Assembly: GCA_017456765.1 (NCBI GenBank)
Contig: JAFTIR010000035.1
Span: 1 to 64,000 of the forward strand
Direction: 5' to 3'
Source of the DNA: Clostridia bacterium
GTDB lineage: Bacteria > Bacillota > Clostridia > Oscillospirales > CAG-382
Length of the DNA stretch: 64,000 nucleotides
Positions 24,510 to 33,882 of this stretch are shown here, in pieces. The translations under genes were made by a program, and so were the position numbers. The notes under the pieces were generated by a model. That model saw only the letters and a list, made by a program, of their open reading frames with translations, made no database searches and was not told the DNA's origin. The number at the start of each line of letters is the position of its first letter. Position 1 is the stretch's first letter.

Positions 24510-25220
24510 TCAATATTCGGGAAAAGCTCTGTTATTCAGAATGGCCTCTGCTCCCTCTTCAAAAAGCATAGGACACATGGTGGAAAACTTCTTTTGGGCA
24601 ATTTTTCTTGCCGGCGCCATATTACACACCCTACTTGTAAGGTTATGCATATCGGACGAGGCAAGAAACTTATTATGGTACTTGAAAACATTTTTCAGAT
24701 GCCGTCTGTCGGTCATTGTCAAAAAACGTGATGAATTGATCTGGTAAACCACATCAACATGCGACAGCTCCCTCATTATTTGGGCATAGAAGGAGTATCT
24801 GTCAACATGCGCAATTACGGGACGGTAACCCTTTACGCTTATGTTATATATCCACTCTACAGTTTGCGACGGCTCAATATCCTCCGTCATTTCAAGAAGA
24901 ATATAGTTTGTATTCTGATAGCACAGTGATGACAGGTTTTCAAATTCACTTATATCTCCGCACAAATACACTTCACTACCAAGAAGAATTTCGGGATAAT
25001 CACTTTTATTTTTGATTTCCAAAAGCAACTTCTCATAGCTCTCCCGGCGCTTTTCTACAAAAACATCGACTGCCATGCTGTCCTTTGCAACACAGTGTGG
25101 GGTTGCAACAACAGTATTTACCCCTTGCTCCTTTGCCATTTTAAGCATAGCAAGGCTCGTTTCCATATCCTTTGCTCCGTCATCTATATAAGGCAGAACA
25201 TGAGAATGCAAATCAAACAT
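24510..25220 (-). CDS. CpsB/YwqE-type PHP phosphatase-like protein
   Basis: 236 residues. It begins with the PHP metal motif DLHSHVLPYIDDGAKD, followed by ATPHC, LLGSEVY, VIAHVDRY and ASSDMHN, the ligands of the three-metal site of CpsB-like tyrosine phosphatases. In other firmicutes these dephosphorylate capsule kinases. No kinase gene is beside it here. It is the first gene of a run with a GerMN lipoprotein and a hydrolase, with its own promoter. Confidence 0.85.
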   Translation of the reverse strand: MFDLHSHVLPYIDDGAKDMETSLAMLKMAKEQGVNTVVATPHCVAKDSMAVDVFVEKRRESYEKLLLEIKNKSDYPEILLGSEVYLCGDISEFENLSSLCYQNTNYILLEMTEDIEPSQTVEWIYNISVKGYRPVIAHVDRYSFYAQIMRELSHVDVVYQINSSRFLTMTDRRHLKNVFKYHNKFLASSDMHNLTSRVCNMAPARKIAQKKFSTMCPMLFEEGAEAILNNRAFPEY

Positions 25221-25256
25221 AAGATAATCACCGCCTTATTATCCTTTTTCAAGATA

Positions 25257-25285
25257 ATTGTATCACAAAGCTATTCATTTGTCAA
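25257..25285 (-). promoter_or_regulatory. Promoter of the PHP-GerMN-hydrolase run
   Basis: TTGACA and TACAAT on the minus strand, 17-base spacer. Confidence 0.8.
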
Positions 25286-25310
25286 CAAAACATATTCGGG
25301 TTATTACAAC

Positions 25311-25338
25311 AAAAAGAGAGCCTTTCGGCTCTCTTTAC
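25311..25338 (-). terminator. Terminator of the PstS-like gene
   Basis: AAAGAGAGCC and GGCTCTCTTT around a four-base loop, ending in T-rich sequence on the minus strand. Confidence 0.85.
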
Positions 25339-25351
25339 GACATAATGCTTT

Positions 25352-26251
25352 TTACTGTTTGACTACATAGTTTTCTTTCTCTGCAAGTTCTTTTCCCTGC
25401 TCAGAGCAAATCCAGTTATACAGTATTCTTTCGGGGCTGTCTTCGGCGGCATCCTTACGGATTACAACATAAAAATCATTTGTATAGGGATACTCGCCCT
25501 TGCCGATACTTTCGTTTGAGGGTGCTACACCATCAACCGACAAAAGCTTACTTGTTGTCAGCTTATCTGCCTCCATATTTGTCAGGTAATAATAAACCGT
25601 ATAGCCGAGAGCATCCTTTGAATTTTCATAATCTGCCACAGCCTCAAGAAGTCCAATCATTGAGCCGATTCTTATATCAGAGGGGGCTTCCATAAGCTCG
25701 TCACCGAGGGGAATAAGCTTATCAAATAGCGTCTGGCTTCCGCTGTCCTTATTTCTCTGGTAAGGGATAATGTCGTGGTCTTCACCGCCAAGTTCTTTCC
25801 AGTTTGTGATATTACCCTTATATATTTCTTCAATCTGCTCCTGTGTTAAATTTTCTACTCCGTTTTCAAGCGAACAGATGAAAACAAGAGCATCTGTACC
25901 TATGGGCGTCATTTCAAGTTCAACACCCTTTTCTTTGGCATACGCCTTTGCGTCTTCTCCCATTTCATATGCAAGAATAATATCGAATTTTCCGTCAACA
26001 AGCCACTCGTAGTTATCTGTTGTCGAGCCTTCAAATTTTATCATGGAGGAAGCGGTTTCTCTGTCAATTCCAAGAACTGTTGCGGTCACTGCTTCACCGA
26101 GGGGAAGATTTGCAAGACTTCCTCCCATTTTGGGATAGTTTTCAATTGTAAACTCAAAACTTTCCTTTTTCTCTTCTTTTTCGGAAGCACAGCCTACAAG
26201 GCACAAAAGAAGTGTGAGAAGCGCGAGTGTGAGAGCAAGTATCTTTTTCAT
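25352..26251 (-). CDS. PstS-like substrate-binding lipoprotein
   Basis: 299 residues. The signal peptide has the lipobox LVGC. The mature part has PBP-like features: TSSMIKFEGSTTD, FICSLENGVENLTQEQIEEI, YKGNITNWKELGG and RNKDSGSQTLF, the last two being marks of phosphate-binding PstS proteins. No PstCAB transporter genes lie nearby, so it is an orphan or a sensor. ATG 26251 is used because AAAGGA lies 8 bases before it, and it follows the upstream lipoprotein gene by 22 bases. Confidence 0.8.
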   Translation of the reverse strand: MKKILALTLALLTLLLCLVGCASEKEEKKESFEFTIENYPKMGGSLANLPLGEAVTATVLGIDRETASSMIKFEGSTTDNYEWLVDGKFDIILAYEMGEDAKAYAKEKGVELEMTPIGTDALVFICSLENGVENLTQEQIEEIYKGNITNWKELGGEDHDIIPYQRNKDSGSQTLFDKLIPLGDELMEAPSDIRIGSMIGLLEAVADYENSKDALGYTVYYYLTNMEADKLTTSKLLSVDGVAPSNESIGKGEYPYTNDFYVVIRKDAAEDSPERILYNWICSEQGKELAEKENYVVKQ

Positions 26252-26273
26252 AATCATTTTCCTTTCATCAAAT

Positions 26274-27932
26274 TTATTCATAATAGTTTCTTCTTATGAG
26301 CTTCATATTCTCATCATAGAGTGCCGAGCTGTTATCGGTACATACATTGATATATGTATTGTCGCCCACAGTGTAAAATGTGATATTTTTACAATTTTCA
26401 AATACAATTTCACCTGTATTTGTATCAAGAAGCCAGCTTGCTTCAATGCTGCCGAACATATCATTTACATCATTTTCGGAAAGCACGATAAAGCGTTTAT
26501 CCTTGTCGGCAAAATGGGCATACGAGCTTGAATCGAGTGTGAAAACAATCTCTTTTTTCTTTGAATCGTAGACATGAGTTTTTCTGGTATCGGGCTTTGG
26601 CTTTCCCGTTTCCTCGTCAAAGATATATTCATATTCGCCCTCGATATATATGGCATATTCGCCGTATTCTGAGGTATTTATGACATCTGAAGCGCCGTCA
26701 AGAACTGCTATGGTTTCGCCGTTACAGTCAAACAGATAGCCGACCTTTTTCGCTTTATCTATATGAACAAAGCAGTTATCCGTTCCCGAATAAGCATTTG
26801 GGCTGACTCCGAATTCTTTGCTTACAAAGTCCATATTATCGCCAAGGCGTTTGAAAATCATTTTTTCGCTGTTATATACGGCATGACCCTTATCATTATT
26901 ATCGAAAATGGTATAGTAATAATAAATATCACCATTATCGGGGAATTTGAAGGACATATAGGTCGCACCGCCGACACTGCCAAGAAGCTTTCCGTCAGCA
27001 GAGAAAACATCACTCACTTCAGGTTCGCTGCCATGTCGCCCGACATAAACAAGTTCATTCATATCGTCCGAGAATTCCTTGAAAAAGCTCTCATAAAAGT
27101 CTGACAGGATTTCTCCCTTTGTGTTTATCAGATACGCTCCCTTTTCGTCCTCCACGGCTGTAATTCCGTATTCGTTAAAATCACTTGCCGCACTGTAGGG
27201 ACCTAAAACCTTTTCTCCGCTTTCATTTATAAACTCAGCACTATAGCCGCCCTTGCCCCAACTTGAAACAAGCATAAGCCCCTGTGAAAACATTCCCGTA
27301 CTGTCAACTCCCTCGATAGTACGGACAAGCTTTCCGTCATAATCATAAAGCTTTATTCTTACGCCACCGTCATCGGTATAATCACAAACCGAAACATATC
27401 CTCCGCCCGCATTTGTCACCCACGAGCTTCCCTCAAGCTTTAAGCACCATGTGCCATCAAGCGGAATTACATATGTTTCGCTCGGCAAAAATTCATCGGG
27501 TGCGTCATCCTTTGGCCTTGTCTCGCGTGTAACGGTATAAAAGCCGAAGCCGTCATCGGTTTCTCCGTAATTGATGTATGTATTTTTATCCGAGGCATCC
27601 ATGAGGATTTTACCGTCGGGAGTACAAAAGCCGTATGCGGCATAACCTATTTGTGTGTGCCACGAGGAATCCTCCCTTTTTGGTGTTTCAAACACACGGT
27701 ATGAGCCGACATATGGTATTATCCTGCCGTAATCACCGCTTGGAACAAAATCATAGGTCAGTTCATCATAAAAGCGAGCCTCACCTATCTTGCCCGAAAA
27801 CTTACCTATATCGGGAAGAGAATCAAGATAGAATGCATCGGTGTCTTTTGGACTTCGGGTATCTGTCGCCACGTTATTACACGAGGTCAGCAAAAAAAGC
27901 ATGGCAAGAAACAAACAAAGTGTTTTTTTCAT
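26274..27932 (-). CDS. Large lipoprotein with WG-like propeller repeats
   Basis: 552 residues. The signal peptide ends in the lipobox LLTSC. The rest consists of repeated short beta motifs of the kind YGFCTPDGKILMD, KLYDYDGKLVRTI, EFINESGEKVLG and YLINTKGEILSD, at roughly 40-60 residue spacing. They resemble WG/KWG propeller repeats. The molecular role is unknown. AGGAGG precedes the ATG. It is the first gene of a two-gene unit with the PstS-like lipoprotein. Confidence 0.75.
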   Translation of the reverse strand: MKKTLCLFLAMLFLLTSCNNVATDTRSPKDTDAFYLDSLPDIGKFSGKIGEARFYDELTYDFVPSGDYGRIIPYVGSYRVFETPKREDSSWHTQIGYAAYGFCTPDGKILMDASDKNTYINYGETDDGFGFYTVTRETRPKDDAPDEFLPSETYVIPLDGTWCLKLEGSSWVTNAGGGYVSVCDYTDDGGVRIKLYDYDGKLVRTIEGVDSTGMFSQGLMLVSSWGKGGYSAEFINESGEKVLGPYSAASDFNEYGITAVEDEKGAYLINTKGEILSDFYESFFKEFSDDMNELVYVGRHGSEPEVSDVFSADGKLLGSVGGATYMSFKFPDNGDIYYYYTIFDNNDKGHAVYNSEKMIFKRLGDNMDFVSKEFGVSPNAYSGTDNCFVHIDKAKKVGYLFDCNGETIAVLDGASDVINTSEYGEYAIYIEGEYEYIFDEETGKPKPDTRKTHVYDSKKKEIVFTLDSSSYAHFADKDKRFIVLSENDVNDMFGSIEASWLLDTNTGEIVFENCKNITFYTVGDNTYINVCTDNSSALYDENMKLIRRNYYE

Positions 27933-28032
27933 AATTCTCCTCCTTTAAGTTGTGTAAAATCTGATTACATTTTATTTGACGGTTTTATAAGGCAAAAAGT
28001 TCCAACATTTTGCAACACTTTTATCTATAAAA

Positions 28033-28062
28033 ATTATAACATCCGTTGTTATACTATGTCAA
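28033..28062 (-). promoter_or_regulatory. Promoter of the lipoprotein pair
   Basis: TTGACA and TATAAT on the minus strand with an 18-base spacer and a TG before the -10. Confidence 0.75.
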
Positions 28063-28106
28063 TAAGCCAACGGTTGAATTATACATAAAATCTGCCTGTT
28101 TTTTAA

Positions 28107-28135
28107 TTGACATATCACATCTTTTGATTTATAAT
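28107..28135 (+). promoter_or_regulatory. Promoter of the serine hydrolase gene
   Basis: TTGACA and TATAAT, 17-base spacer, divergent from the lipoprotein promoter. Confidence 0.85.
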
Positions 28136-28167
28136 GACTATGTATTTTATATTCAGAGGGTGTTCAA

Positions 28168-29346
28168 ATGGACTTTTCAAACGTAAAAAATTTCATGGAC
28201 AAATTATCACGGGAAAAGGTTCCCGGAAACGCCGTTGAAATTTACCTTGGCGGCAAAAAGGTATTTTCATACTCATCGGGCTATTCAAATCTTGAAAATA
28301 AAACAAGGATGACGGGAAATGAGCATTTATTTATATACTCTTGCTCAAAGCTCACAACCATCACAGCCGCAATGCAGCTGCTTGAAAGAGGAGAAATTCT
28401 TGCCACAGACCCGCTTTATGACTACATTCCCGAATACAGAGAAATGTACATAAACAGAGGTGGCGGAGAGCTTGAAAAAGCGAAAAATCCAATTCTTATA
28501 AAGCATCTTTTCAACATGACGGCAGGGCTTTCCTACAACATGAACACAGACGCATTCAAAAAGGCAAGAGAACTGACGGGCGGCAGGATGAACACGGATG
28601 TTGTAGCAAGGTGCATAGCAAGCGACCCTCTGTCCTTTGAGCCCGGCACAAGGTGGCAGTACAGTCTTTGCCACGATGTGCTTGCAGGGCTTGTAAGCAT
28701 TATTTCGGGCAAACCCTTTCGTGATTATGTAAAAGAAAACATATTTGAGCCGCTTGGAATGAATGATTCCTACTATCATGTAAACGAGAAAATACTTTCA
28801 AACATGGCAGAGCAGTATTCCTTTGTTCCCAAGGGACAGGACACAAACTTTGACATTGTTGAAGCTCAGAAATACGGCAAGACAAACGAGGGAACAATCG
28901 TCAATGTCGGCAAAAGAAACAGTCACATTCATGGAGAAGAATATGACAGCGGCGGTGCGGGGATTATCACCACCGTCGGAGACTACGCTCTTCTCACAGC
29001 GGCGCTTGCAGGCTATGGAAAGGGTATAAACGGTGAGAGGATTCTCTCAAAGGGCTCTGTCGAGCTTATGCGTACAAATACTCTTGGCGAAGAACAAATA
29101 AAGAACTTCAACTGGACACAGGTTTGCGGCTACGGCTACGGCTATGGTGTCAGAACACTTATTGACAAGGCAAGAGCAGGCTCTATCGGAAATGTCGGAG
29201 AATTCGGCTGGGGCGGTGCGGCAGGTGCAACGGCACTTGTTGACCCAGAAGCAGGTCTCGGTGTGTTCTATGCACATCATATGCTTAACCCAAGAGAAGA
29301 ATACTATCAACCAAGACTCAGAAACGTAATTTATTCTTGTCTGTAA
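28168..29346 (+). CDS. Serine hydrolase of the beta-lactamase/esterase EstB family
   Basis: 392 residues, no signal peptide. The SxxK nucleophile motif is Ser58-Cys-Ser-Lys61 in YSCSKLTT. The second-motif Tyr is likely Tyr165 in WQYSLCHD. A late GGxG-type loop ([10 protein letters not shown]) takes the place of KTG, as in class C-like esterases. [11 protein letters not shown] is a typical family block. It probably hydrolyses small esters, and a role in antibiotic resistance is not suggested. AGAGGGTG precedes the ATG. Confidence 0.85.
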   Translation: MDFSNVKNFMDKLSREKVPGNAVEIYLGGKKVFSYSSGYSNLENKTRMTGNEHLFIYSCSKLTTITAAMQLLERGEILATDPLYDYIPEYREMYINRGGGELEKAKNPILIKHLFNMTAGLSYNMNTDAFKKARELTGGRMNTDVVARCIASDPLSFEPGTRWQYSLCHDVLAGLVSIISGKPFRDYVKENIFEPLGMNDSYYHVNEKILSNMAEQYSFVPKGQDTNFDIVEAQKYGKTNEGTIVNVGKRNSHIHGEEYDSGGAGIITTVGDYALLTAALAGYGKGINGERILSKGSVELMRTNTLGEEQIKNFNWTQVCGYGYGYGVRTLIDKARAGSIGNVGEFGWGGAAGATALVDPEAGLGVFYAHHMLNPREEYYQPRLRNVIYSCL

Positions 29347-29368
29347 TATAATTTATGCTGTCTTTTGC

Positions 29369-29397
29369 TTGACAAACGGACAAATTGGTGATAGAAT
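29369..29397 (+). promoter_or_regulatory. Promoter of asnS
   Basis: TTGACA and TAGAAT, 17-base spacer. No T-box structure is visible between here and the start. Confidence 0.8.
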
Positions 29398-29440
29398 AAT
29401 TTGGTATAAGTTTTTTCTAAGCATGAAAGGGAAAATCAAG

Positions 29441-30838
29441 ATGAAAAGAGAGTTAATTAAGCATCTTTACGACGACATGACTGCCTTCGGCGGCAAAGAA
29501 ATTATCTTGGGCGGCTGGGCAAGAAGCATCCGTGACAGCAAGGCTTTTGGTTTTATAGACCTTAACGACGGAAGCTGCTTCAAGGGTGTTCAGGTTGTTT
29601 TTGAAAGAGAAAAAATAGAAAACTACGACGAAATCGCAAAGCAGAATGTCGGTGCTGCACTTGTTGTAAAGGGTGTTGTGGAGCTTACCCCCGAAAACAA
29701 ACAGCCCTTTGAAATCAAGGCTACAAGTGTTGAAGTTGAGGGTACATCTACCCCCGACTACCCTCTCCAGAAAAAGAGACACACTGTTGAATACTTAAGA
29801 GAGCAGGCATACCTCAGACCCCGTACAAATCTCTTTTCTGCAGTATTCAGAGTAAGAAGTGAGGTTGCTTATGCAATCCACACTTTCTTTAACCAGAGAG
29901 GTTTTGTTTATGTTCACACTCCCCTTATTACAGCATCAGACTGTGAGGGTGCAGGTGAAATGTTCAGAGTAACAACCCTTGACCTTGAGAATCCCCCAAA
30001 GAACGAGGACGGAACCATTGACTGGTCAAAGGATTTCTTCGGCAAGAGTGCAAACCTTACGGTTTCGGGTCAGCTCAACGGCGAAACATACGCCATGGCA
30101 TTCGGAAACATCTACACATTCGGTCCTACATTCAGAGCCGAAAACTCAAACACAGCAAGACATGCAGCAGAATTCTGGATGATTGAGCCCGAAATTGCTT
30201 TTGCTGACCTTGACGACAACATGCAGCTTGCCTGGGACATGATAAAGCACATTGTAAACCATGTTCTTGATAAGTGCAGAATGGAGCTCGAATTCTTCAA
30301 CAACTTTGTTGAAAAGGGTCTTATTGAAAGACTTGAAGCACTTGTTGCAAGCGAGTACGAAAAGGTTCCCTATACAAAGGCAGTAGAGCTTCTCTTAGCT
30401 GCAAAGGATGTGGAATTCAAGTACCCTGTTTCATGGGGTTGCGACCTTCAGACAGAGCATGAAAGATACCTTACCGAAGTTGTATACAAGAAGCCTATCT
30501 TTGTTATTGACTATCCCAAGGAAATCAAGGCATTCTACATGAGACTTAACGATGACGGCAAGACCGTTGCGGCAATGGATCTTCTTGTTCCCGGTGTCGG
30601 AGAAATTATCGGCGGAAGCCAGAGAGAAGAAAGACTTGAAGTGCTTCTCGACAGAATGAAGGAATTAAACCTTTCCGAAGAGGACTACTGGTGGTATGTA
30701 AACCTCAGAAAATTCGGCGGCACAAAGCACGCAGGCTACGGTCTCGGCTTTGAAAGAATCCTTATGTATGTTACAGGTGTTTCCAACATCCGCGACGTAC
30801 TCCCCTTCCCGAGAACAGTCGGCAACGCAGAATTCTAG
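29441..30838 (+). CDS. asnS: Asparaginyl-tRNA synthetase
   Basis: Charges tRNA-Asn with asparagine. 465 residues: an OB-fold anticodon domain ([20 protein letters not shown]), then the class II core with motif 2 ([22 protein letters not shown]) and motif 3 ([15 protein letters not shown]). The insert sequence and [10 protein letters not shown] block mark it as AsnRS rather than AspRS. The frame is open to 29369, but that region is the promoter. ATG 29441 has AAAGGG about 9 bases upstream. Codon use is strongly biased, as in highly expressed genes. Confidence 0.97.
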   Translation: MKRELIKHLYDDMTAFGGKEIILGGWARSIRDSKAFGFIDLNDGSCFKGVQVVFEREKIENYDEIAKQNVGAALVVKGVVELTPENKQPFEIKATSVEVEGTSTPDYPLQKKRHTVEYLREQAYLRPRTNLFSAVFRVRSEVAYAIHTFFNQRGFVYVHTPLITASDCEGAGEMFRVTTLDLENPPKNEDGTIDWSKDFFGKSANLTVSGQLNGETYAMAFGNIYTFGPTFRAENSNTARHAAEFWMIEPEIAFADLDDNMQLAWDMIKHIVNHVLDKCRMELEFFNNFVEKGLIERLEALVASEYEKVPYTKAVELLLAAKDVEFKYPVSWGCDLQTEHERYLTEVVYKKPIFVIDYPKEIKAFYMRLNDDGKTVAAMDLLVPGVGEIIGGSQREERLEVLLDRMKELNLSEEDYWWYVNLRKFGGTKHAGYGLGFERILMYVTGVSNIRDVLPFPRTVGNAEF

Positions 30839-31048
30839 CGCGGAGTCCGCGCGGACATTTTCGCGGGCAGTTTTTGGTGCTAACAAATGTTCGGTGTCGC
30901 ACAACAGACACCATTTGACCGCCATAAATCCAAGCGGTCAAATGCGGAGAGTCTCCGATGACATTTTCGCGGGGTAACATCGCTGTTAAAAGCATTCGTT
31001 GTCGCGCAACAAGCCTTTTCATGCCTTCAATAAGGCAGAAGGCATGAA
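30839..31048 (+). repeat. Two diverged copies of a modular hairpin element
   Basis: Unit 1 (about 30839-30944) and unit 2 (about 30943-31048) share the order: a short perfect palindrome (GCGCGGA-G-TCCGCGC, then CGGAGA-G-TCTCCG), a conserved GACATTTTCGCGGG, a spacer with CTAACA or GTTAAAA, a TTCGxTGTCGC hairpin, and a longer final hairpin. The final stems differ in sequence (ATTTGACCGC/GCGGTCAAAT and TTTTCATGCCTTC/GAAGGCATGAAAA) but both are intact, so structure is kept. The terminator that follows suggests the element is transcribed from asnS. Confidence 0.7.
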
Positions 31049-31081
31049 AATCAAAAACTATGTTGTAAATAGTATAGGTGT

Positions 31082-31116
31082 CTCCTGCATTTTCGGATGC
31101 AGGGGATTTTTTTTTG
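31082..31116 (+). terminator. Terminator downstream of asnS and the hairpin element
   Basis: CTCCTGCAT and ATGCAGGGG around TTTCGG, then nine T. Confidence 0.88.
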
Positions 31117-31158
31117 CAAGTATGAGCGAAAAGTTATATAAAATGAGCGATTTATACC

Positions 31159-31187
31159 TTGAAAATGCTTTGATTTTAGGATAGAAT
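31159..31187 (+). promoter_or_regulatory. Promoter of the polysaccharide locus
   Basis: TTGAAA and TAGAAT, 17-base spacer, 27 bases before the first start codon. Confidence 0.75.
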
Positions 31188-31214
31188 ATACTCAAAGAAA
31201 GTGAGGGAACAATT

Positions 31215-31769
31215 ATGGCACAAGAAAAGCACACATATTCTCCCGATTTTACTGATGAGGAATTCGAAAAGTTCTGCAAATTCATGCATCAGACAGATAC
31301 AAGAGAATACGGCTATGCACGTGCAAAAGTGCTTGGCTATGATGTCGAAGGACTAAATATTGCCCCCGGTGTTATCATTAGCAAAAATCCGAGAATGTCC
31401 TTTGGCAAAGGCGTGCGCATAAGCCAGTACACATACATTTCGGGCGCTACAAAAATAGGCGACCATGTGCTTATAGGACCCAACTGCTCACTTGCAGGAG
31501 GAAATCACAAGTTCAACGCAGAAAAGGGTTGGTTTGCGGACAGGTCTGAAAAAGACAAACTCGAAACAAGCATTGAAATCGGTGATGGCAGCTGGCTTTG
31601 CAGCAATGTTGTGGTTGTTGCCGGTGTAAAGGTCGGAAAATGCAATCTTATCTGTGCAGGCGCTGTCGTCACAAAGGACACCGAGGACTATGCAATCATG
31701 GCCGGTGTACCTGCAAAGAAAATAGGACATATTGACAAGGAAACAGGTGAGTATATTTATGGAAAATAA
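31215..31769 (+). CDS. Hexapeptide-repeat (left-handed beta-helix) O-acetyltransferase, copy 1
   Basis: 184 residues. An N-terminal helical cap (HTYSPDFTDEEFEKFCKFM) is followed by hexapeptide turns (IAPGVIIS, IGDHVLIGPNCSLAGGNH, SWLCSNVVVVAGVKVGK) and the closing GAVVTKDTEDYAIMAGVPAKKIG of the maltose/galactoside acetyltransferase group. AGGNHKF probably holds the catalytic His. It likely acetylates a sugar with acetyl-CoA. GTGAGG precedes the ATG. Its last 11 bases overlap the start of the heparinase-like gene, and the same pair recurs 3.6 kb downstream. Confidence 0.85.
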   Translation: MAQEKHTYSPDFTDEEFEKFCKFMHQTDTREYGYARAKVLGYDVEGLNIAPGVIISKNPRMSFGKGVRISQYTYISGATKIGDHVLIGPNCSLAGGNHKFNAEKGWFADRSEKDKLETSIEIGDGSWLCSNVVVVAGVKVGKCNLICAGAVVTKDTEDYAIMAGVPAKKIGHIDKETGEYIYGK

Positions 31770-33882
31770 GTTCCCGACTCAAAGAAAAGTCTTTACTCAG
31801 AATTTTCAGTTTCCCACCGAAAACGAACTGATTTATGAGGACAATCCGACACTGATATGGATTCCCGTTGAAGATGCAAAAATGTACACCGTAACTGTTT
31901 ACGACGGTGATGAAATTTTTGAAAAAGCGAGCACCTCAAATAGCTATATAAACATCTCAAAAAAGCTTTCGGCAAAGGAATATTCATGGACCGTTGAAAG
32001 CGACACGGGATTATTGCGCGAAAAAATGTATTTTACCGTTTCTGACAAGGCTTTACATTTTGAAAGACCAACAGCAGACGAGGTTTTTAATGCCTATCCG
32101 ACAGAACGGCCCTCATATATTTTCTCAAAAACCGACATCGACACCCTTATTTCCGAAAGAAGTAACGCTCTTGAAGCTATAAAGAGAAATGTCGAAATTG
32201 CTCTTTCACGTCCTTTCCCTGAGACTCCGACATTCCATTGGTATGCTAAGTCCTATGCGTTCAAAATGTATTTTTCCGAACACAGATTATACTGTGACAG
32301 GGATCTTATTGCCTGCTCACTGTTCTATGCACTTACAGGCGATGAAAAAGCGGGCGAGCACGCAAGAAAGCTTCTTCTTCGAATATGCGACATGAACCCG
32401 CTTGGCCCCTGCGATGTTTCCGGACAATGGGACGACGAAATCGGCATAAGCAACATCAGAAATCTGCCTTGTGCATTTGATATGATATTCCCTCTTCTTG
32501 ATAACAAGCAACTCAAATATGTTGCATCCACAATAGCCGTATATGCTCAGCAGTGCGAAAACAAACTACGCGGCATAGACTACGAAAAGAACCCTTCAAA
32601 CTCTCATGCAGGCAGAATTCCTGCCTACCTTGGCGGTGCGGCACTTGTGCTGAAAGGCACAGGCGTTGTTCCCGAAGAAACGCTTAAAAGATGGCTTACA
32701 TATGCACTTGACATTTACTGTGGTATTTTCCCTTTCTACGGCGGCAACGACGGAAGCTGGGCTGAAGGTGTATTCTACTCTTCGAGCTATACCAAATGGT
32801 ACCTACCGTTCTTTGCGGCTGTCGAAAGATTTTCGGGAAAGAGTCTCTTTAACAGACCCTTCTATCACAGATACACCAATTTTCTCATTCACTTTTGCGA
32901 TCACAGATATGAAAACCATCCATTCTGCGACTGCTACTATGAAACGCCTCTTTCAGAAGCCTGGCCGGGATTCTTCTCACAGAACCCATTTACTGTCTAC
33001 GCCGACAAATTCGGTCCCGCGCTTGCCAGGGAAAGATGCAAAAAGCTGTCAAATCAGGAAATATATTATCTGCACCTGCTTGACTTATTCATTCCAACAC
33101 TCAGAGAAGAAAAAATGAGTCTTGCAACAGACCCCGAAGATATAGCGGTATTCCCTGACAGCGGTTTTATTGCAATGCACACAGAACTCGAAGACGAAAA
33201 CGACATATGCGTTATGGCTCGTGCATCAAGATTTTCGCACGACAGCCACAGACACAAGGACCAGGGCTCCTTTGCCCTTTTCTGCGGTGGAACAAGTCTT
33301 ATTTCTCCCTCTGGCTACTACGGCATCGGCTGTGGAACAAACCATCACCTGAAATGGACAAATTCAACAAAGGCACACAACTGTATTCTCGTTAACGGTA
33401 TAGGTCAGGAAGCAGTGCCGCATCTGGAATCAGTAGGAAAATTTGTTTCTGTTGACAAGCAAAACAAAATTTGCGTCATGGATATGTCAACAGCTTATCC
33501 CAACATTTCAAAGTGGCAGAGAACACTTTCTCTTTCAGATGACGGACTTGTTGTTTCGGATGTAGTTGAAGCAAACGAGGATGTTGAAATCACCTACTGT
33601 CTGCATACGCTTTCAGAGCCTACGGCAGAGGGCAACAATGTAAAGGTCACAAGAAACGGCAAAAAACTCACAATTATTCCCGACGAGAAACTTACTCTCT
33701 GTGAAATTTCAGACAAATTTGATGTAGATATAAACGACGGACAGCCCAAAGAATTTCACGTAAGCGAACCGCCTCAGTATCACATATATTACAAAACAGA
33801 CAAAGCAAAACGTCATACATTTTCAGTAAACTTTAAGGTTTCAAAGCAGGAGGTTTCAGTATGTTCAAGATATGTTCAATAG
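31759..33882 (+). CDS. Heparinase II/III-like polysaccharide lyase, copy 1
   Basis: 707 residues with an N-terminal Ig/Fn3-like domain (TLIWIPVEDAKMYTVTV), an alpha-toroid (about 140-450, with SNSHAGRIPAYLGGAALVL and GSWAEGVFYSSSYTKWYLP), and a C-terminal beta-sheet domain (SRFSHDSHRHKDQGSFALF). The His and Tyr residues in these blocks are the expected catalytic set of DUF4962/heparinase II-type lyases. No signal peptide is visible, so it acts on imported oligosaccharides. ATG 31759 lies within the end of the acetyltransferase gene. It is about 70 per cent identical by eye to copy 2, but the HxHADQ block here is HRHKDQ. Confidence 0.82.
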   Translation: MENKFPTQRKVFTQNFQFPTENELIYEDNPTLIWIPVEDAKMYTVTVYDGDEIFEKASTSNSYINISKKLSAKEYSWTVESDTGLLREKMYFTVSDKALHFERPTADEVFNAYPTERPSYIFSKTDIDTLISERSNALEAIKRNVEIALSRPFPETPTFHWYAKSYAFKMYFSEHRLYCDRDLIACSLFYALTGDEKAGEHARKLLLRICDMNPLGPCDVSGQWDDEIGISNIRNLPCAFDMIFPLLDNKQLKYVASTIAVYAQQCENKLRGIDYEKNPSNSHAGRIPAYLGGAALVLKGTGVVPEETLKRWLTYALDIYCGIFPFYGGNDGSWAEGVFYSSSYTKWYLPFFAAVERFSGKSLFNRPFYHRYTNFLIHFCDHRYENHPFCDCYYETPLSEAWPGFFSQNPFTVYADKFGPALARERCKKLSNQEIYYLHLLDLFIPTLREEKMSLATDPEDIAVFPDSGFIAMHTELEDENDICVMARASRFSHDSHRHKDQGSFALFCGGTSLISPSGYYGIGCGTNHHLKWTNSTKAHNCILVNGIGQEAVPHLESVGKFVSVDKQNKICVMDMSTAYPNISKWQRTLSLSDDGLVVSDVVEANEDVEITYCLHTLSEPTAEGNNVKVTRNGKKLTIIPDEKLTLCEISDKFDVDINDGQPKEFHVSEPPQYHIYYKTDKAKRHTFSVNFKVSKQEVSVCSRYVQ

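Noticed and set aside
29347-29440. T-box leader before asnS
   Set aside because: The leader is under 50 bases after the promoter and lacks the T-box sequence and specifier stem.
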